In this document: positions 25,816 through 34,458 of the stretch, one piece after another
Position numbering within the stretch: position 1 is the stretch's first letter
Layout: each line of letters starts with the position of its first letter
From: Streptomyces sp. NBC_01454
Lineage (GTDB): Bacteria; Actinomycetota; Actinomycetes; Streptomycetales; Streptomycetaceae
Reading direction: 5' to 3'
NCBI RefSeq assembly: GCF_036227565.1
Contig: NZ_CP109460.1
Coordinates: forward strand, 5,394,001-5,458,000
DNA: 64,000 nt
Translations under genes and position numbers: made by a program
Notes under the pieces: generated by a model
Seen by the model: only the letters and a program-made list of their open reading frames with translations
Told to the model about the DNA's origin: nothing
The model's database searches: none

Positions 25816-27320
25816 CCGATGTCTCTGCCCTCACGAGGGACCGAGGATCGCACGGCGCGAAGGCACACATGACCGCGCGGCTCCTGAACTACTACAACCT
25901 GCTGCATGACCGCGGGCTGTCTGCCATGGAAGCCGTCGAGCAGCTCACATATCTACTCGTGCTCAAAGTCGAGGACGAAGACCGGAATACCACAATAGTC
26001 AGCGAGCCGCCTGCGCCATCCATACAGCACGATTGGGTGGCGCTGACAAGGAAGGCGGGAGAGCCGCTTGTCGCCCAGTACACCGAGATACTCGCCCAGC
26101 GCTCGTCCAGTACCTCCGGTACCGCCGTGGACGCTGTCTTCGCCGGCGCACAGAACCACGTACCCGATCACGCACTGCTGCAGCGGCTCGTCCTCGATCT
26201 GTTCGATTGCGAGCAATGGGGTGCGCGCGGGACGAGTCTTCTGGGCGAGGTATATGGCGAGCTTCTCCAAAGAACGATGAACGAAAGAAGATCCGGGGCC
26301 GGTCAGTTCTTCACGCCCCGCCCGCTCATCGATGCCATCGTCGAAGTGCTCCAACCAGAGATCACTGACACCATCAGTGATCCAGCCTGCGGCATGGGCG
26401 GCTTCCTCCTCGGTGCGCACGACTATCTCGCACGGGATCTGGCCAGCCGCACCTCGTATGAGCAGCGTCAGTACCGCAACCAACAGCGCTGGGGAGAAGA
26501 GCTGGTCCCTAGTACTGCCCGGTTGGCGACCGCGAACCTGCTTCTGCACGGAGCTGTCTCTGCCGGGCAACCGGCACCGATCACTGTGAGGGACGCACTG
26601 GCTCAACAGCCCTGTCGCAAAGCCTCGCTGGTGCTCACGCATCCGCCGTTCGGCAAGCATGCAGAGATCTCCGGGGAGAGTTCCCGCGACATGTATGAGC
26701 GATCAGATTTCTTGGTCGTCTCGACAGACAAGCAGATCAATTTCCTGCAGCACGCCATGTCGCTGACGGCCGTGCAGGGGCGATCAGCGGTTATCGTTCC
26801 CGACAACATCCTCTTTGCCTTGGGCGCGGCAGAGGCCGTGCGGCGAAACCTGCTGAACAGGTTCGACGTCCACACCCTACTCAGGCTGCCTGCGGGAACC
26901 TTCCCCTCAGCCAGCGGCGTCAGGGCGAGCGTCATCTTCTTCGATCATCATCCCAATCGCGCGGGCGAGTATCCTCAAACATCCAGAATTTGGGTCTACG
27001 ACCTGCGCTCAAGACACCGATCCCCCCTTAGAGACAATCCGCTTAGCCAAAGAGACCTGAACGCATTCGTGTCCTCGTACGGTCCAGGTCTATTCCGAGC
27101 GGATCGCCGAGAGACAGAAAACTTCCGATGCTTCGACATCCACGATGTGCTTGACCATGGTCACGCAAGCCTTGATCTCACGCCGCCGAACGAGGCCTCG
27201 AGGGAGAGCTCCCTGGCCGCTCCTGAAGAGATCGCACAAGGTGTTCTTGAAGATCTACAAATAGCCCTGCAGGAGTTCGAGGAGCTGACTGCGGAACTGC
27301 TGCACGAAGACGCTGAATGA
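25812..27320 (+). CDS. HsdM-like N6-adenine methyltransferase fold with altered catalytic motif
   Basis: 502 residues. It has the N-terminal HsdM helical domain, GQFFTPRPLI (164-173) and the SAM-binding motif I DPACGMGGF (190-198). Motif IV, normally (N/D)PP(Y/F), reads THPPF at 276-280, with His277 in place of the catalytic Asn. The C-terminal region carries a normal HsdM fold (VPDNILFALGAAEAVRRNLL, RLPAGTFPSASGVRASVIFF). In known enzymes this Asn contacts the target amine, so methylation may be lost or changed; SAM and DNA binding could remain. It is coupled to hsdS. With the helicase gene it forms a three-gene unit that lacks the usual HsdR. Confidence 0.87.
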   Translation: MTDVSALTRDRGSHGAKAHMTARLLNYYNLLHDRGLSAMEAVEQLTYLLVLKVEDEDRNTTIVSEPPAPSIQHDWVALTRKAGEPLVAQYTEILAQRSSSTSGTAVDAVFAGAQNHVPDHALLQRLVLDLFDCEQWGARGTSLLGEVYGELLQRTMNERRSGAGQFFTPRPLIDAIVEVLQPEITDTISDPACGMGGFLLGAHDYLARDLASRTSYEQRQYRNQQRWGEELVPSTARLATANLLLHGAVSAGQPAPITVRDALAQQPCRKASLVLTHPPFGKHAEISGESSRDMYERSDFLVVSTDKQINFLQHAMSLTAVQGRSAVIVPDNILFALGAAEAVRRNLLNRFDVHTLLRLPAGTFPSASGVRASVIFFDHHPNRAGEYPQTSRIWVYDLRSRHRSPLRDNPLSQRDLNAFVSSYGPGLFRADRRETENFRCFDIHDVLDHGHASLDLTPPNEASRESSLAAPEEIAQGVLEDLQIALQEFEELTAELLHEDAE

Positions 27321-28180
27321 GCCGCTTATCGCCAGCGGCGCTGGCTGTTGACGGTCACGCAATTCCGCAGGTGGTGCGTGCGGCAGCGGGCGGGCTGGAA
27401 GTCGCATGATCAGGTGGTCAAGGGGTGTCCCGTAACGGTCTCAACGTCGGGATCGGCAGGATGCGATCCACAACGAACCAGGCTGGCCTTGCTTAGAACA
27501 TGTTCGCGGTCAAGAGCCCAAGGCTGGCCGTGCGAGATGGGGCCCACGATGACAGGACCCCACTCGTACTCGAGTCCTTGCGAAGTGTGCGCTGGCCGGC
27601 GCGCACTCGCCGGCCAGCGCTAGGCCCTTCCTGCCTACAGGCCGAACCAGGAGCAGATCAGCTGCCCAAGTACGTAGACGCTGACCTTGGTCAAGACCTG
27701 CCCGACGTGCCGCAGAACGGTCCGCCGCTTGGCGTACTTCTCCGTGCCCAAGAGGTTCCTCTCTCAGCAATGGCCCGCCTCAACCTGCGCGGGGGGTGCC
27801 TCCTGGCGCCCGCCAGGAGGCCAAACCCGCAGATCGGGTAAGGCGGATGAAGCTTGAGAAAGGGCCTGCTGGAAACGCTACCTGTCCGCGCGGGCCTGCG
27901 TCTGCCGCTTTAGCGATCACCGTCGCCTTGCCCTTACCGAGAGTTCGGCGGTAGGTCCGAGTGCGGACGAACGAGCAGCTCCGGAGGGCATGATCGGGTC
28001 CGCCGGCCGCCGGCCGCCGGATGGCGAGGGCGGGTGCATCACCACGGGGGAGGCTTCGTCATGCTTCCAGCGTGCGGACGAGCGGGTGGCCGACGCATGT
28101 CAGCGGCCGTCGGCAGGCGACCGTGACGGATCTCTTGGTAGTGCTCAGCTCCGAAGCGCACCCTTGTAAAGGCCCTCTGC
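27321..28180. other. Long region without a recognisable gene
   Basis: Between the hsdM-like gene and the decayed second att copy I find no supported reading frame on either strand. It contains one strong hairpin (27589-27620). Composition is irregular and fragments do not match any gene I know. It probably holds decayed element sequence. Confidence 0.4.
27589..27620. terminator. Terminator-like hairpin downstream of the hsdM-like gene
   Basis: Perfect 13-bp inverted repeat gcgctggccggcg/cgccggccagcgc with a 6-base loop, about 270 bases after the stop. There is no T-run, which is typical for Streptomyces. Confidence 0.6.
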
Positions 28181-28228
28181 GAGCCCCCCTGGCAGCACTC
28201 GAACGGGCGCCAATTGCTTAGAAGAGAC
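28181..28228 (-). repeat. Decayed internal copy of the att site (tRNA-Arg 3' half)
   Basis: gagcccccctggcagcactc and the following caattgcttagaagagac match the attL sequence with several substitutions. The T-arm pairing is broken. The following 240 bp repeat the AICE left-end sequence. This is the left end of a second element inside the present one. Confidence 0.75.
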
Positions 28229-28299
28229 ACGCTCAGTTCGTCGTTCGCATCCATCTGAACTGGCTCTTTGTCCCGGTGGATGCTCCAAAACCGAAGCAA

Positions 28300-28317
28300 C
28301 TTCGACACGTATTCGAC
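28300..28317. repeat. 18-mer cttcgacacgtattcgac, element-end motif
   Basis: The same 18-mer is at 46281-46298 (right end, identical) and at 20825-20842 (left end, one mismatch). Its place near each element end suggests a binding site for integrase or Xis. That function is inferred. Confidence 0.6.
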
Positions 28318-28411
28318 AGGGAGCTTCCACGCGGCGGCAGTTTGTGGGCCATGAGCAGGTAGGAATCTGCCTTCGGTTCCTACGGCCCATCAGGGTCGGC
28401 TTTGCCGACGG

Positions 28412-28533
28412 GCTGCAACATCCCCGGATGTTGCAGCTGTCCCTAACCGGACAGCCGGACAGTCGCGCCCAGATCTGTCCGGGTGGTTTCCGCAGGTCAC
28501 AGCTTTAGCCGGACAGTCGGACAGCTGGGACAC
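28412..28533 (+). repeat. Hairpin plus GGACAG iteron module (copy 2)
   Basis: A 12-bp hairpin stem (GCTGCAACATCC/GGATGTTGCAGC, 28412-28437) is followed by ggacagccggacag, ctgtccggg, ccgcaggtca and ccggacagtcggacagctgg with gacac. It is the most complete copy of the module. Confidence 0.8.
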
Positions 28534-28764
28534 ATAAGGGACGCGCTCGGATGTGAGGGGCCTGTGGTCATCACGCGCACGGCAGGAGGAAGAACCAGTC
28601 GCTCGAGAAGGCTCGACCTGACTGTTGAGGGGCGCTGCCTGCAAAGATCGCTCGCGCCCGGTGAAACACGCTCTGGCCGATCAAACGATGTTGCAGACCA
28701 CCGCGCCATCCCCGAGCAAGCGTAATTAACGGGACAGTATTTAGCTGCATCTGACCTCGTGGCC
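28534..28764. other. Intergenic, nothing recognised
   Basis: No gene is supported. Base composition becomes visibly AT-richer from about 28720 onwards, marking entry into a block of foreign composition. Confidence 0.35.
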
Positions 28765-29730
28765 TCACGGCGGGCAAACCTTACGCCCTGCCTTTGCATT
28801 GAGGTCAATCAGATCGGCCACTCGCTCCGTTCTCTCAGCGTGCTCCTTACTGACTTCTCGCACCGCATTGGAATTCTCTTTTGCAGTGGATGCCTCATTG
28901 GCCTCGCGGTAAGTAAGCACGCTCTCGGGCCACAGGTCGGGATTGGAGATGAAGAGAAACGGCTGAGACTTTGCTGGTTTCGTAGCCCCATCGCTGTAAA
29001 TCTCAAGTTCCGCTTCCACAATCTTTAGCTCCCTTTTGACCGTAGGGGGTGCAACCAGGCGAGCGGTGATGGTGAATCTGTCTACATCATGGCCATCAAT
29101 GCTTTGGGATACGTCCATGAACGGCACATTGACGCCTCGGTCGAGGCTCATCGAGACGTCGTAATTATGAGAGATCTCAACGTCACCACCGCCCCTACCT
29201 CCATAGGCGCACGTCTCGCGCAAAGTCCAGATTTTGCGCAAATGCATCTGCACGAGATCGATATACACCATGTTCGCCGATTTAGCTCGGACTGAGACGT
29301 CAAGTTTTACACAGCCGCCAATCGCGTTCCCCTCCTGCTCTCTGACGAGCACCTTGTCGATCCGTGTGGAATTACTTTCCTGGACGCTCCTCGCAAAGGC
29401 CGGGGATACGGGCGTTGGAGACTCGCTGGACCGAATGGGAATGGGTGTTGTGCACCACGGCTCTGCCGCCGTTGGCTTGTTGCAACGAGTAATTAAGGCA
29501 GCAGTGATGGCGCCGATAAAGAGCAGCACGAACGAGCAGCTCGCCCAACGTTGCTTCGTTGGTGGTAGCAGCGTAATGAAGAAGTGGAGGAGCCAACCGA
29601 GAATCCCTAGCGTCAGTGCGATGCCAATCCAACTGATCACGAGGTTTTGATTGGCAGCCGCGAGCACCCCCGCCACGACTCCGGCTGCTCCCAGGGCCGT
29701 GACGCCCTTCTCGTTGGAATTCGAACTCAC
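28765..29730 (-). CDS. Hypothetical two-TM membrane protein (cargo of low GC)
   Basis: 321 residues. Two N-terminal transmembrane segments (about 30-52, LVISWIGIALTLGILGWLLH, and 62-82, CSFVLLFIGAITAALI) are followed by a large extracytoplasmic or cytoplasmic domain with beta-strand-rich sequence and a C-terminal charged helix. No family is recognised. Codon use is much less GC-biased than the AICE backbone, so the gene is recently acquired. The start (GTG at 29730) has only a weak site, GGTGAG. It is read in the same direction as the two genes upstream and lies about 260 bases from them. Confidence 0.6.
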   Translation of the reverse strand: MSSNSNEKGVTALGAAGVVAGVLAAANQNLVISWIGIALTLGILGWLLHFFITLLPPTKQRWASCSFVLLFIGAITAALITRCNKPTAAEPWCTTPIPIRSSESPTPVSPAFARSVQESNSTRIDKVLVREQEGNAIGGCVKLDVSVRAKSANMVYIDLVQMHLRKIWTLRETCAYGGRGGGDVEISHNYDVSMSLDRGVNVPFMDVSQSIDGHDVDRFTITARLVAPPTVKRELKIVEAELEIYSDGATKPAKSQPFLFISNPDLWPESVLTYREANEASTAKENSNAVREVSKEHAERTERVADLIDLNAKAGRKVCPP

Positions 29731-29987
29731 ATCTCACCGTTCATTCGTTCGCTCACGGTTGATTTCCAGTAGTGTTGTGTGAGCTGATCTATCCCACTTT
29801 ATAGGCAGATGGTGTTTCGAGCGGCGGACGGGCAGCTGTTCCAGTTACGGCCGTTCGCGAGCGCGGCCTGGTTGTGGCTGCTACTGGCCTCTTCGGGCAG
29901 AGAATTTCGCTGAAGGGTTCTCGGTCGTCAGTGGCCGAGGCTGCTCCCTCTCAGGTGGAGGCGGTCAACCTCGTCCTCTCGAAGCCC

Positions 29988-30371
29988 TCACGCTCGCTGT
30001 TGCCTCTCCTCGGGTAGTCCCCAATCCACTACTGCAATTCCAGCGATGGTAAGGAAATGGCTACTCAAATCGAGTAGTTGGAAGGGTGACTTCCCGCGAC
30101 GCTCCAGCCACTTGGTGCGGCGGTTCCTCTCCTCGCGCGACAGGCTCTCCCACCTGTCGTAGTGAACGCCAGGATTGGAGCTCCTGGGAAGGTCACTGGC
30201 CGCGAGGGCGTAGTCTGCCTCGGCTGGATTTTTACGTAATCGCACTAGAACCCATGCGGTTTCCGCGTCGAGCGTAGTCCGCTGACTAGCCACCAACTTG
30301 TGTGCGCGAATCTGTGTAATGGGGGATAGAAGCCATCGTTTTGTGCTGCGCCGCACTAGAATGAGCCCCAC
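29988..30371 (-). CDS. Hypothetical protein downstream of the SLATT-like gene
   Basis: 127 residues, basic, with a Trp- and Arg-rich central part (YDRWESLSREERNRRTKWLE). No known motif or clear membrane segment, though LSSHFLTIAGIAVVDWGL near the C-terminus is hydrophobic. It begins 15 bases after the stop of the SLATT-like gene on the same strand, which suggests a two-gene operon. Composition is lower GC than average here. Function unknown. Confidence 0.55.
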   Translation of the reverse strand: MGLILVRRSTKRWLLSPITQIRAHKLVASQRTTLDAETAWVLVRLRKNPAEADYALAASDLPRSSNPGVHYDRWESLSREERNRRTKWLERRGKSPFQLLDLSSHFLTIAGIAVVDWGLPEERQQRA

Positions 30372-30386
30372 AATCGACTAGTCGCT

Positions 30387-31211
30387 TCAGACGGTGCCAT
30401 CTCGACCCTCTTGCGGCTGGTCGAGTTGTTGCTGCCTCTTGCGCTGCTCTACGCGAAGCGATTCAACTTCTTTGGTCAGCTTCAAGAGGTTCTCGTTCTC
30501 ATCCCCTGTGTAAGGGGGGATGCCTAGTTCAAATGCAGTGGCATGTTGGTCGATATCGTCTGCGGTTTGCTGCAAGTAGAAGCTTCGTTCACGGTACTTG
30601 AAGTACCCTGTGAAACCTGCAGAAACTCCGACCGAGAAACTCAGCCCCACGGTTACCCATTTAAGGTATGAGGGGGTTTCTGCCAGGCTAGCAGCAGTGG
30701 TGGTACCTAACGAGCCGATGATAATGATCGACTGAAACAGGTTGTGAATCCTGCGGTAATGCTGTGCCTCGGTCCGAAGCTGGTCAAGCTCCCGGGGCAG
30801 CGAGTCTTTATAAGTATATTGACGATGCTCTACCGGGACGCCGAGCTGCGATGCTTCGAGGATTCTCCTCTCTTCGGCGATTTGCAGCTCTAGTTGGAGT
30901 TCGCGGACGGACTTACGTTCATCGCGTAAGCGTTCTTTTTCCATGTAGGCGAGGATCCAGAATGCGATTCCACATGCAAGGGTCAGAGGGATTGCAACCT
31001 TGTTTACCTTTCCAAGGTCGACCGTGCGCCATGTGGAAACCGTGGCGATGTAGATCGCGAGACTCGAAAGGAGTGTCGCGAATCCAGTACCGTAAAGAGT
31101 GCGGAGCTGAAGTTTCCTTACTCGAATTTTTGACTGCAACTCTAGAATTGCAGTCATGTGATCAAGTAGCTGCTCAGTGGGGCCGCTTGCCGATCCAGTT
31201 GAGCGTGTCAT
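30387..31211 (-). CDS. SLATT/DUF4231-like membrane protein, possible defence effector
   Basis: 274 residues with two pairs of transmembrane helices (about 42-64 with 72-91, and 160-180 with 185-205). A charged coiled-coil-like linker (RDERKSVRELQLELQIAEER) lies between them. After the last helix comes GYFKYRERSFYLQQTADDID, a pattern typical of DUF4231/SLATT proteins, which are 2TM effectors linked to nucleotide-signalling defence systems. No nucleotide cyclase is next to it, so if it is a defence protein its trigger is unknown. The ATG has GGTGAGG upstream. Lower GC than surrounding genes indicates transfer. Confidence 0.6.
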   Translation of the reverse strand: MTRSTGSASGPTEQLLDHMTAILELQSKIRVRKLQLRTLYGTGFATLLSSLAIYIATVSTWRTVDLGKVNKVAIPLTLACGIAFWILAYMEKERLRDERKSVRELQLELQIAEERRILEASQLGVPVEHRQYTYKDSLPRELDQLRTEAQHYRRIHNLFQSIIIIGSLGTTTAASLAETPSYLKWVTVGLSFSVGVSAGFTGYFKYRERSFYLQQTADDIDQHATAFELGIPPYTGDENENLLKLTKEVESLRVEQRKRQQQLDQPQEGRDGTV

Positions 31212-31522
31212 GCCTCACCCCCCGGTGATCCAAAATCCGACCAAAGGATCCTATTGGGCCGTTGTATGAGGTGCACTGATTTCTGAATATCGGGCTTGAT
31301 CGGTGTGGCAGTGACTGAAATCGGTCGAATCCATATTCGACTCGCTGTGTCCCTAATGCTGAGAATCGTTTTGAGTGGTGCTCATGGGGGCTGCTCCTGC
31401 CTCATCTGTGCTGGATGGTGTTGGCAACCCGAGCTATGGCGACGGCGTTGGGCACTGTGAAGACAGAAGTGGCACGCCTGCTCGCACCTTGAGCGCTGCG
31501 ACAGCAGGTCGGTTCCGCTGAC
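31212..31522. other. Promoter-side region of the SLATT-like operon
   Basis: No gene supported. The first 120 bases are AT-richer (ttgtatgaggtgcactgatt and similar) and may contain the promoter of the minus-strand operon. Confidence 0.35.
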
Positions 31523-31647
31523 GGCTGCAACATCCGGAGGCGTTGCAGCCGCCTTCGACCGGACAGCCCGGACAGCTTCCGCCACTGCTGTCCCGCTCGT
31601 TTCCCACTGGTCAGGGCTCTCACCGGACAGTCGGACAGGTAGGACAC
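31523..31647 (+). repeat. Hairpin plus GGACAG iteron module (copy 3)
   Basis: Hairpin GGCTGCAAC/GTTGCAGCC (31523-31531 and 31542-31550), then ggacagcccggacag (31561-31575), ctgtcccg, cactggtcag and ccggacagtcggacaggtag with gacac (to 31647). No att sequence precedes this copy. Confidence 0.75.
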
Positions 31648-31749
31648 CCAAGGAGCTGCCCCGTGAACCGGTCGGCCCGAACGTGTTTCACGGGGGACTG
31701 CGGGCCCTGGCGTCTCAGCTGCGGCCCGTGGGGCTGGCGGCAAGTGCAG

Positions 31750-32232
31750 TCAACTGGTGTGGTTTACCTCTCTGCCATGCTCCAGATAGACCGTCCGCCC
31801 CTCGGCCCGAGCCCTGGCGGCTGCTTGGACTCGTCTGGCGAGCCGCGGGATCGTGAGATCGGCTACGTCGGAGACTGGATGGAAGGCGTACGCCCTGATC
31901 TCCGCAGTTTGCAGCTGGATCTGTCCTTGGAGTTCCGGTGAGAGGATGCCGCCGTCGAAGATGTAGAGGACTTTGTCGCCCTCTGTGGGGCTGGGAGCCC
32001 AGTCCATGGCGAGCAGGCGGCAAATCTCCGGCGCGATGCCCAGCTCCTCACGCACCTCGCGGACGCACGCTTGTTGCGGCGACTCGCCAGTCTCGACGTA
32101 GCCCCCTGGGATCTCCTGGTAGTCCTTGTACGTCGGCTCAAGCATCATGACTCGGCCCTGGTCGTCAAAGAACAGCGCGCCCGAAGCCATTCTCGGGCGC
32201 GCCATCTTCGCCTCGTGCTCGTTCTCGCTCAT
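31750..32232 (-). CDS. Nudix hydrolase
   Basis: 160 residues. It has a perfect Nudix box beginning GGYVETGESPQQACVREVRE with ELGI following (about residues 44-67), so the metal-binding Glu residues are all present. It is preceded by ASGALFFDDQGRVMMLEPTY as in small ADP-ribose or NDP-sugar/mutT-like hydrolases. The start at 32232 (MSENEHEAKMARPRM) fits the 19-base gap from the XRE-TPR gene upstream on the same strand, which makes the two a likely operon. Substrate unknown. The same XRE-TPR and Nudix combination recurs at 46.9-54 kb. Confidence 0.9.
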   Translation of the reverse strand: MSENEHEAKMARPRMASGALFFDDQGRVMMLEPTYKDYQEIPGGYVETGESPQQACVREVREELGIAPEICRLLAMDWAPSPTEGDKVLYIFDGGILSPELQGQIQLQTAEIRAYAFHPVSDVADLTIPRLARRVQAAARARAEGRTVYLEHGREVNHTS

Positions 32233-32251
32233 GCGAACGAGCCTAACCAGC

Positions 32252-33475
32252 TCACACCACGCGGAGCCTGTCGGCCAGATCGGCGATCGGACGGCTCGGC
32301 CGGCCGCGGGTTCCACGGATCCAGCCGAGCACGAGTTCCCGGCTCATGTAGTGGTGCTTGACCTGCTCTGGCGAGATCCGCTCGGCTTCGAGCACCATGG
32401 CGAGCGCGTCATCGGTGCGGTTCCACGAGCTCAGGGCGCGGGCCACTTCCAAGCTGTGACGGACACGGCGCTCGACCGGTAGTCCGCTCGTGTCGACCTG
32501 CGGTCCGAGTTCGACTGCGACCTGGACATCACCCAGCTCGCCGGCCGTCGCCACACGATGGATGGCGACGTTGGTGGGTCCGAAGGCGGTCCACATGTGG
32601 TTCGCATCGTCACCGAGTCGATCTGCCACTGTTTGGGCCTCGCGGAGGAACGCCTGGGTTGTGGCACGGTCTTCGGCTCGCGCTGCCGCCATCGACCCCG
32701 TGAGGAAGAGAGTCCCGTAGACGGACATGAAGGCGGGGCTGGCCGCGGCGAGTCCTGGCTCTAGCACGCCAGCGGCATCGTTTACGAGGGACACTGCGGT
32801 CTCGTAGCGGCCTGTCGACAACAGGCAGTGAGTCACGGACCGGAACAAGGAACCCGTAATGACGTCGCTCCCGCACTGCTGGGCTGCGGCGAGTCCGCGG
32901 TCGGCAGCGATCCAGGCGAGTTCGTTCTCTCCCAGTTTGCCAAGGACCATGGCGGCCCCCTGGTACGTCAGTGCCAGCAGGCCGTTTGCTTCCTCCCGCT
33001 CTCTACCGGCGTAAGTGCGGGCGGAGAGCAGGGCGTCGGAGAGTACGAGCGGCAGCTGTCGAGCCGCGAGCCCGAACCGTGAGCCCTGGTATGTGTCCCA
33101 GATTTCTCCAACGTCGGACCGGAGCGCCGTCAAGGTGGGCGGCGCCCCGTCGGCTGCGGGGCTGATCAGCGGGGTGAGGAGGCGATAGTCCATCAGTGCT
33201 TCCCGGAGTGCAGGGACTGTGCGCCGGCCGCTTTCTGCGGTCCACTCCAGGAGCGTCGGCTCGCCGATCAGGTCGCCAATGGAGACATCCAAGGCGTGGG
33301 CGAGCGCTCGGATTACGGACAGGCGGTCAAGCTCGATGCGGCCGTTCTCGGCTTTGCCGAGCCAGTCTGCGGTGCGGCCAATCAGACCGGCCAGCACCTC
33401 CTGAGAGAGTCCACGGCGGTGCCGGTACCAGGCCACGCGCTCGCCGGTCGTTAGGTGCTGCGTCATTCCTCGCAT
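32252..33475 (-). CDS. XRE-type regulator with TPR-like C-terminus
   Basis: 407 residues. Helix-turn-helix at about 12-65 (GERVAWYRHRRGLSQEVLAG, GRTADWLGKAENGRIELDRL), then a long helical repeat region. AFGPTNVAIHRV near residue 305 is shared with the regulator at 52904 (AFGPTNVKMHGV). Such proteins are widespread Streptomyces regulators of small linked operons. The start at 33475 has GAGGTG upstream; the upstream in-frame start is less likely. A palindrome (33506-33528) lies 31 bases before the start and could be its own operator. Confidence 0.88.
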   Translation of the reverse strand: MRGMTQHLTTGERVAWYRHRRGLSQEVLAGLIGRTADWLGKAENGRIELDRLSVIRALAHALDVSIGDLIGEPTLLEWTAESGRRTVPALREALMDYRLLTPLISPAADGAPPTLTALRSDVGEIWDTYQGSRFGLAARQLPLVLSDALLSARTYAGREREEANGLLALTYQGAAMVLGKLGENELAWIAADRGLAAAQQCGSDVITGSLFRSVTHCLLSTGRYETAVSLVNDAAGVLEPGLAAASPAFMSVYGTLFLTGSMAAARAEDRATTQAFLREAQTVADRLGDDANHMWTAFGPTNVAIHRVATAGELGDVQVAVELGPQVDTSGLPVERRVRHSLEVARALSSWNRTDDALAMVLEAERISPEQVKHHYMSRELVLGWIRGTRGRPSRPIADLADRLRVV

Positions 33476-33505
33476 GGCTTCAGCTTCACCTCGGTTCGCG
33501 AAGGG

Positions 33506-33528
33506 ACCCCGGAAGGATTTTCCGGGGT
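33506..33528. promoter_or_regulatory. Palindrome ACCCCGGAA-N5-TTCCGGGGT, candidate operator
   Basis: Nine-base arms with spacer ggatt, 31 bases upstream of the XRE-TPR start. The core CCCGGAA-N5-TTCCGGG is repeated at 52856-52886 next to the other XRE-TPR gene. Confidence 0.6.
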
Positions 33529-33645
33529 GGCACGGGGAGCGCGCCATAGCGTCGTAGACGTCCAGAGCGAGACGCTCTGAAGCGACAACAAGGTGGTGCA
33601 GGAATGTCTTTGGCCATCAACTGGAGTGGCGTTCCATGGGACTTG

Positions 33646-34011
33646 TCAGTCCCCTCCCTTCGACTCCTCCAGCTTCGCGACCCGCTCCGCGAGGTCGGCG
33701 AGCTGGGCCGTGACTCGCACCAGCTCTGCGTGAACGTCGCGGATATTCGCAGCGGTCTGCTGCACGGTGGGCTCGCCCTGCACAGGGTCGACCACGTACG
33801 TACCGCTCCCCGGGCGCCCTTCGACGAGCCCCTCTTCGGCGAGCTGCCCGTAGGCCCTCTGTACCGTCATGAGCGCCACACCGAGCTTCTTCGCGTACCC
33901 CTTGGCCCCGGGCAGTCGAGCCCCAGGGCCGTATGTCCCGGCAGCGATGTCGTCACGGATCTGGGCGGCGATCTCCCGGGCGTTCGGCGTCTTCGAGGGC
34001 TTCAAGTCCAT
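33646..34011 (-). CDS. GntR-family regulator (KorSA-like) of the AICE
   Basis: 121 residues. Winged helix of the GntR type (AREIAAQIRDDIAAGTYGPG, KLGVALMTVQRAYGQLAEEG, GRPGSGTYV, residues 10-73), followed by a short coiled tail (ELVRVTAQLADLAERVAKLE). In AICEs such as pSAM2 a GntR repressor of this type controls transfer genes. It is divergent from the transfer operon; three ACCTAGGT sites lie between the two starts, and no strong ribosome binding site precedes the ATG. Confidence 0.88.
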   Translation of the reverse strand: MDLKPSKTPNAREIAAQIRDDIAAGTYGPGARLPGAKGYAKKLGVALMTVQRAYGQLAEEGLVEGRPGSGTYVVDPVQGEPTVQQTAANIRDVHAELVRVTAQLADLAERVAKLEESKGGD

Positions 34012-34027
34012 CAGTAGAGCGTACCCA

Positions 34028-34114
34028 ACCTAGGTCACTTGGCGTCGTTGGGTGCGAGCCCTTGACAGCCCAAAACCAACCTAGGTAACTTGATCTCATC
34101 AAAGCGACCTAGGT
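34028..34114. promoter_or_regulatory. GntR operators and rightward promoter
   Basis: The palindrome ACCTAGGT occurs at 34028-34035, 34079-34086 and 34107-34114, each flanked by similar bases (caacctaggt.acttg or gacctaggttacctaagt). A -35-like ttgaca (34062-34067) faces right, with a -10-like taactt 18 bases further on, overlapping the second operator. Repressor bound there would block the promoter of the AICE operon. Confidence 0.7.
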
Positions 34115-34458
34115 TACCTAAGTGGAAATGCCCGTCTGAGCCGACGGAGCTGAGTGAGCGCGCAGTGCCCCGCACCAGCCGGAAGACCAGGGAAGGCGAC
34201 GTAGTCGCACGCCAACGGGCTGGAAGCGGACCTTCCTTGAGAACTGCATAGGTGGGCCCCGCCTCCCCGAGTTGAAAAGGCGGCCGCGCGGCTACGAGCC
34301 GCGCCTGTGCCTCGCAACCCCGTGTTGCCCAGATGCTCCCGGCCGTTCGCGGCCGGGAGCGGTGGGGAGCCCTGGGCTCCAGGTCAGAACACGAAGCAGG
34401 GCGCGCCCTCCGCCTGGCAGCTGTCGGGCGCGCCCTGCGATCCCAGAAAGGATCGAAG
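34115..34458 (+). other. Leader of the AICE operon, with terminator-like hairpin
   Basis: Non-coding as far as I can see. A 12-bp stem GCAGGGCGCGCC/GGCGCGCCCTGC spans 34396-34438 just before the first small gene. It may be an attenuator or a processing signal. Confidence 0.45.

Noticed and set aside
27348..27841. Short frames downstream of the hsdM-like gene as an extra defence gene
   Set aside because: Irregular codon use, no ribosome binding site and no similarity to known protein families; treated as non-coding remnant.
33604..34017. Plus-strand frame beginning MSLAINWSGVPWDLSV
   Set aside because: The frame has a fair ribosome binding site but most of it is antisense to the GntR gene, and only the first 15 residues look protein-like. 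A decayed gene start cannot be excluded.
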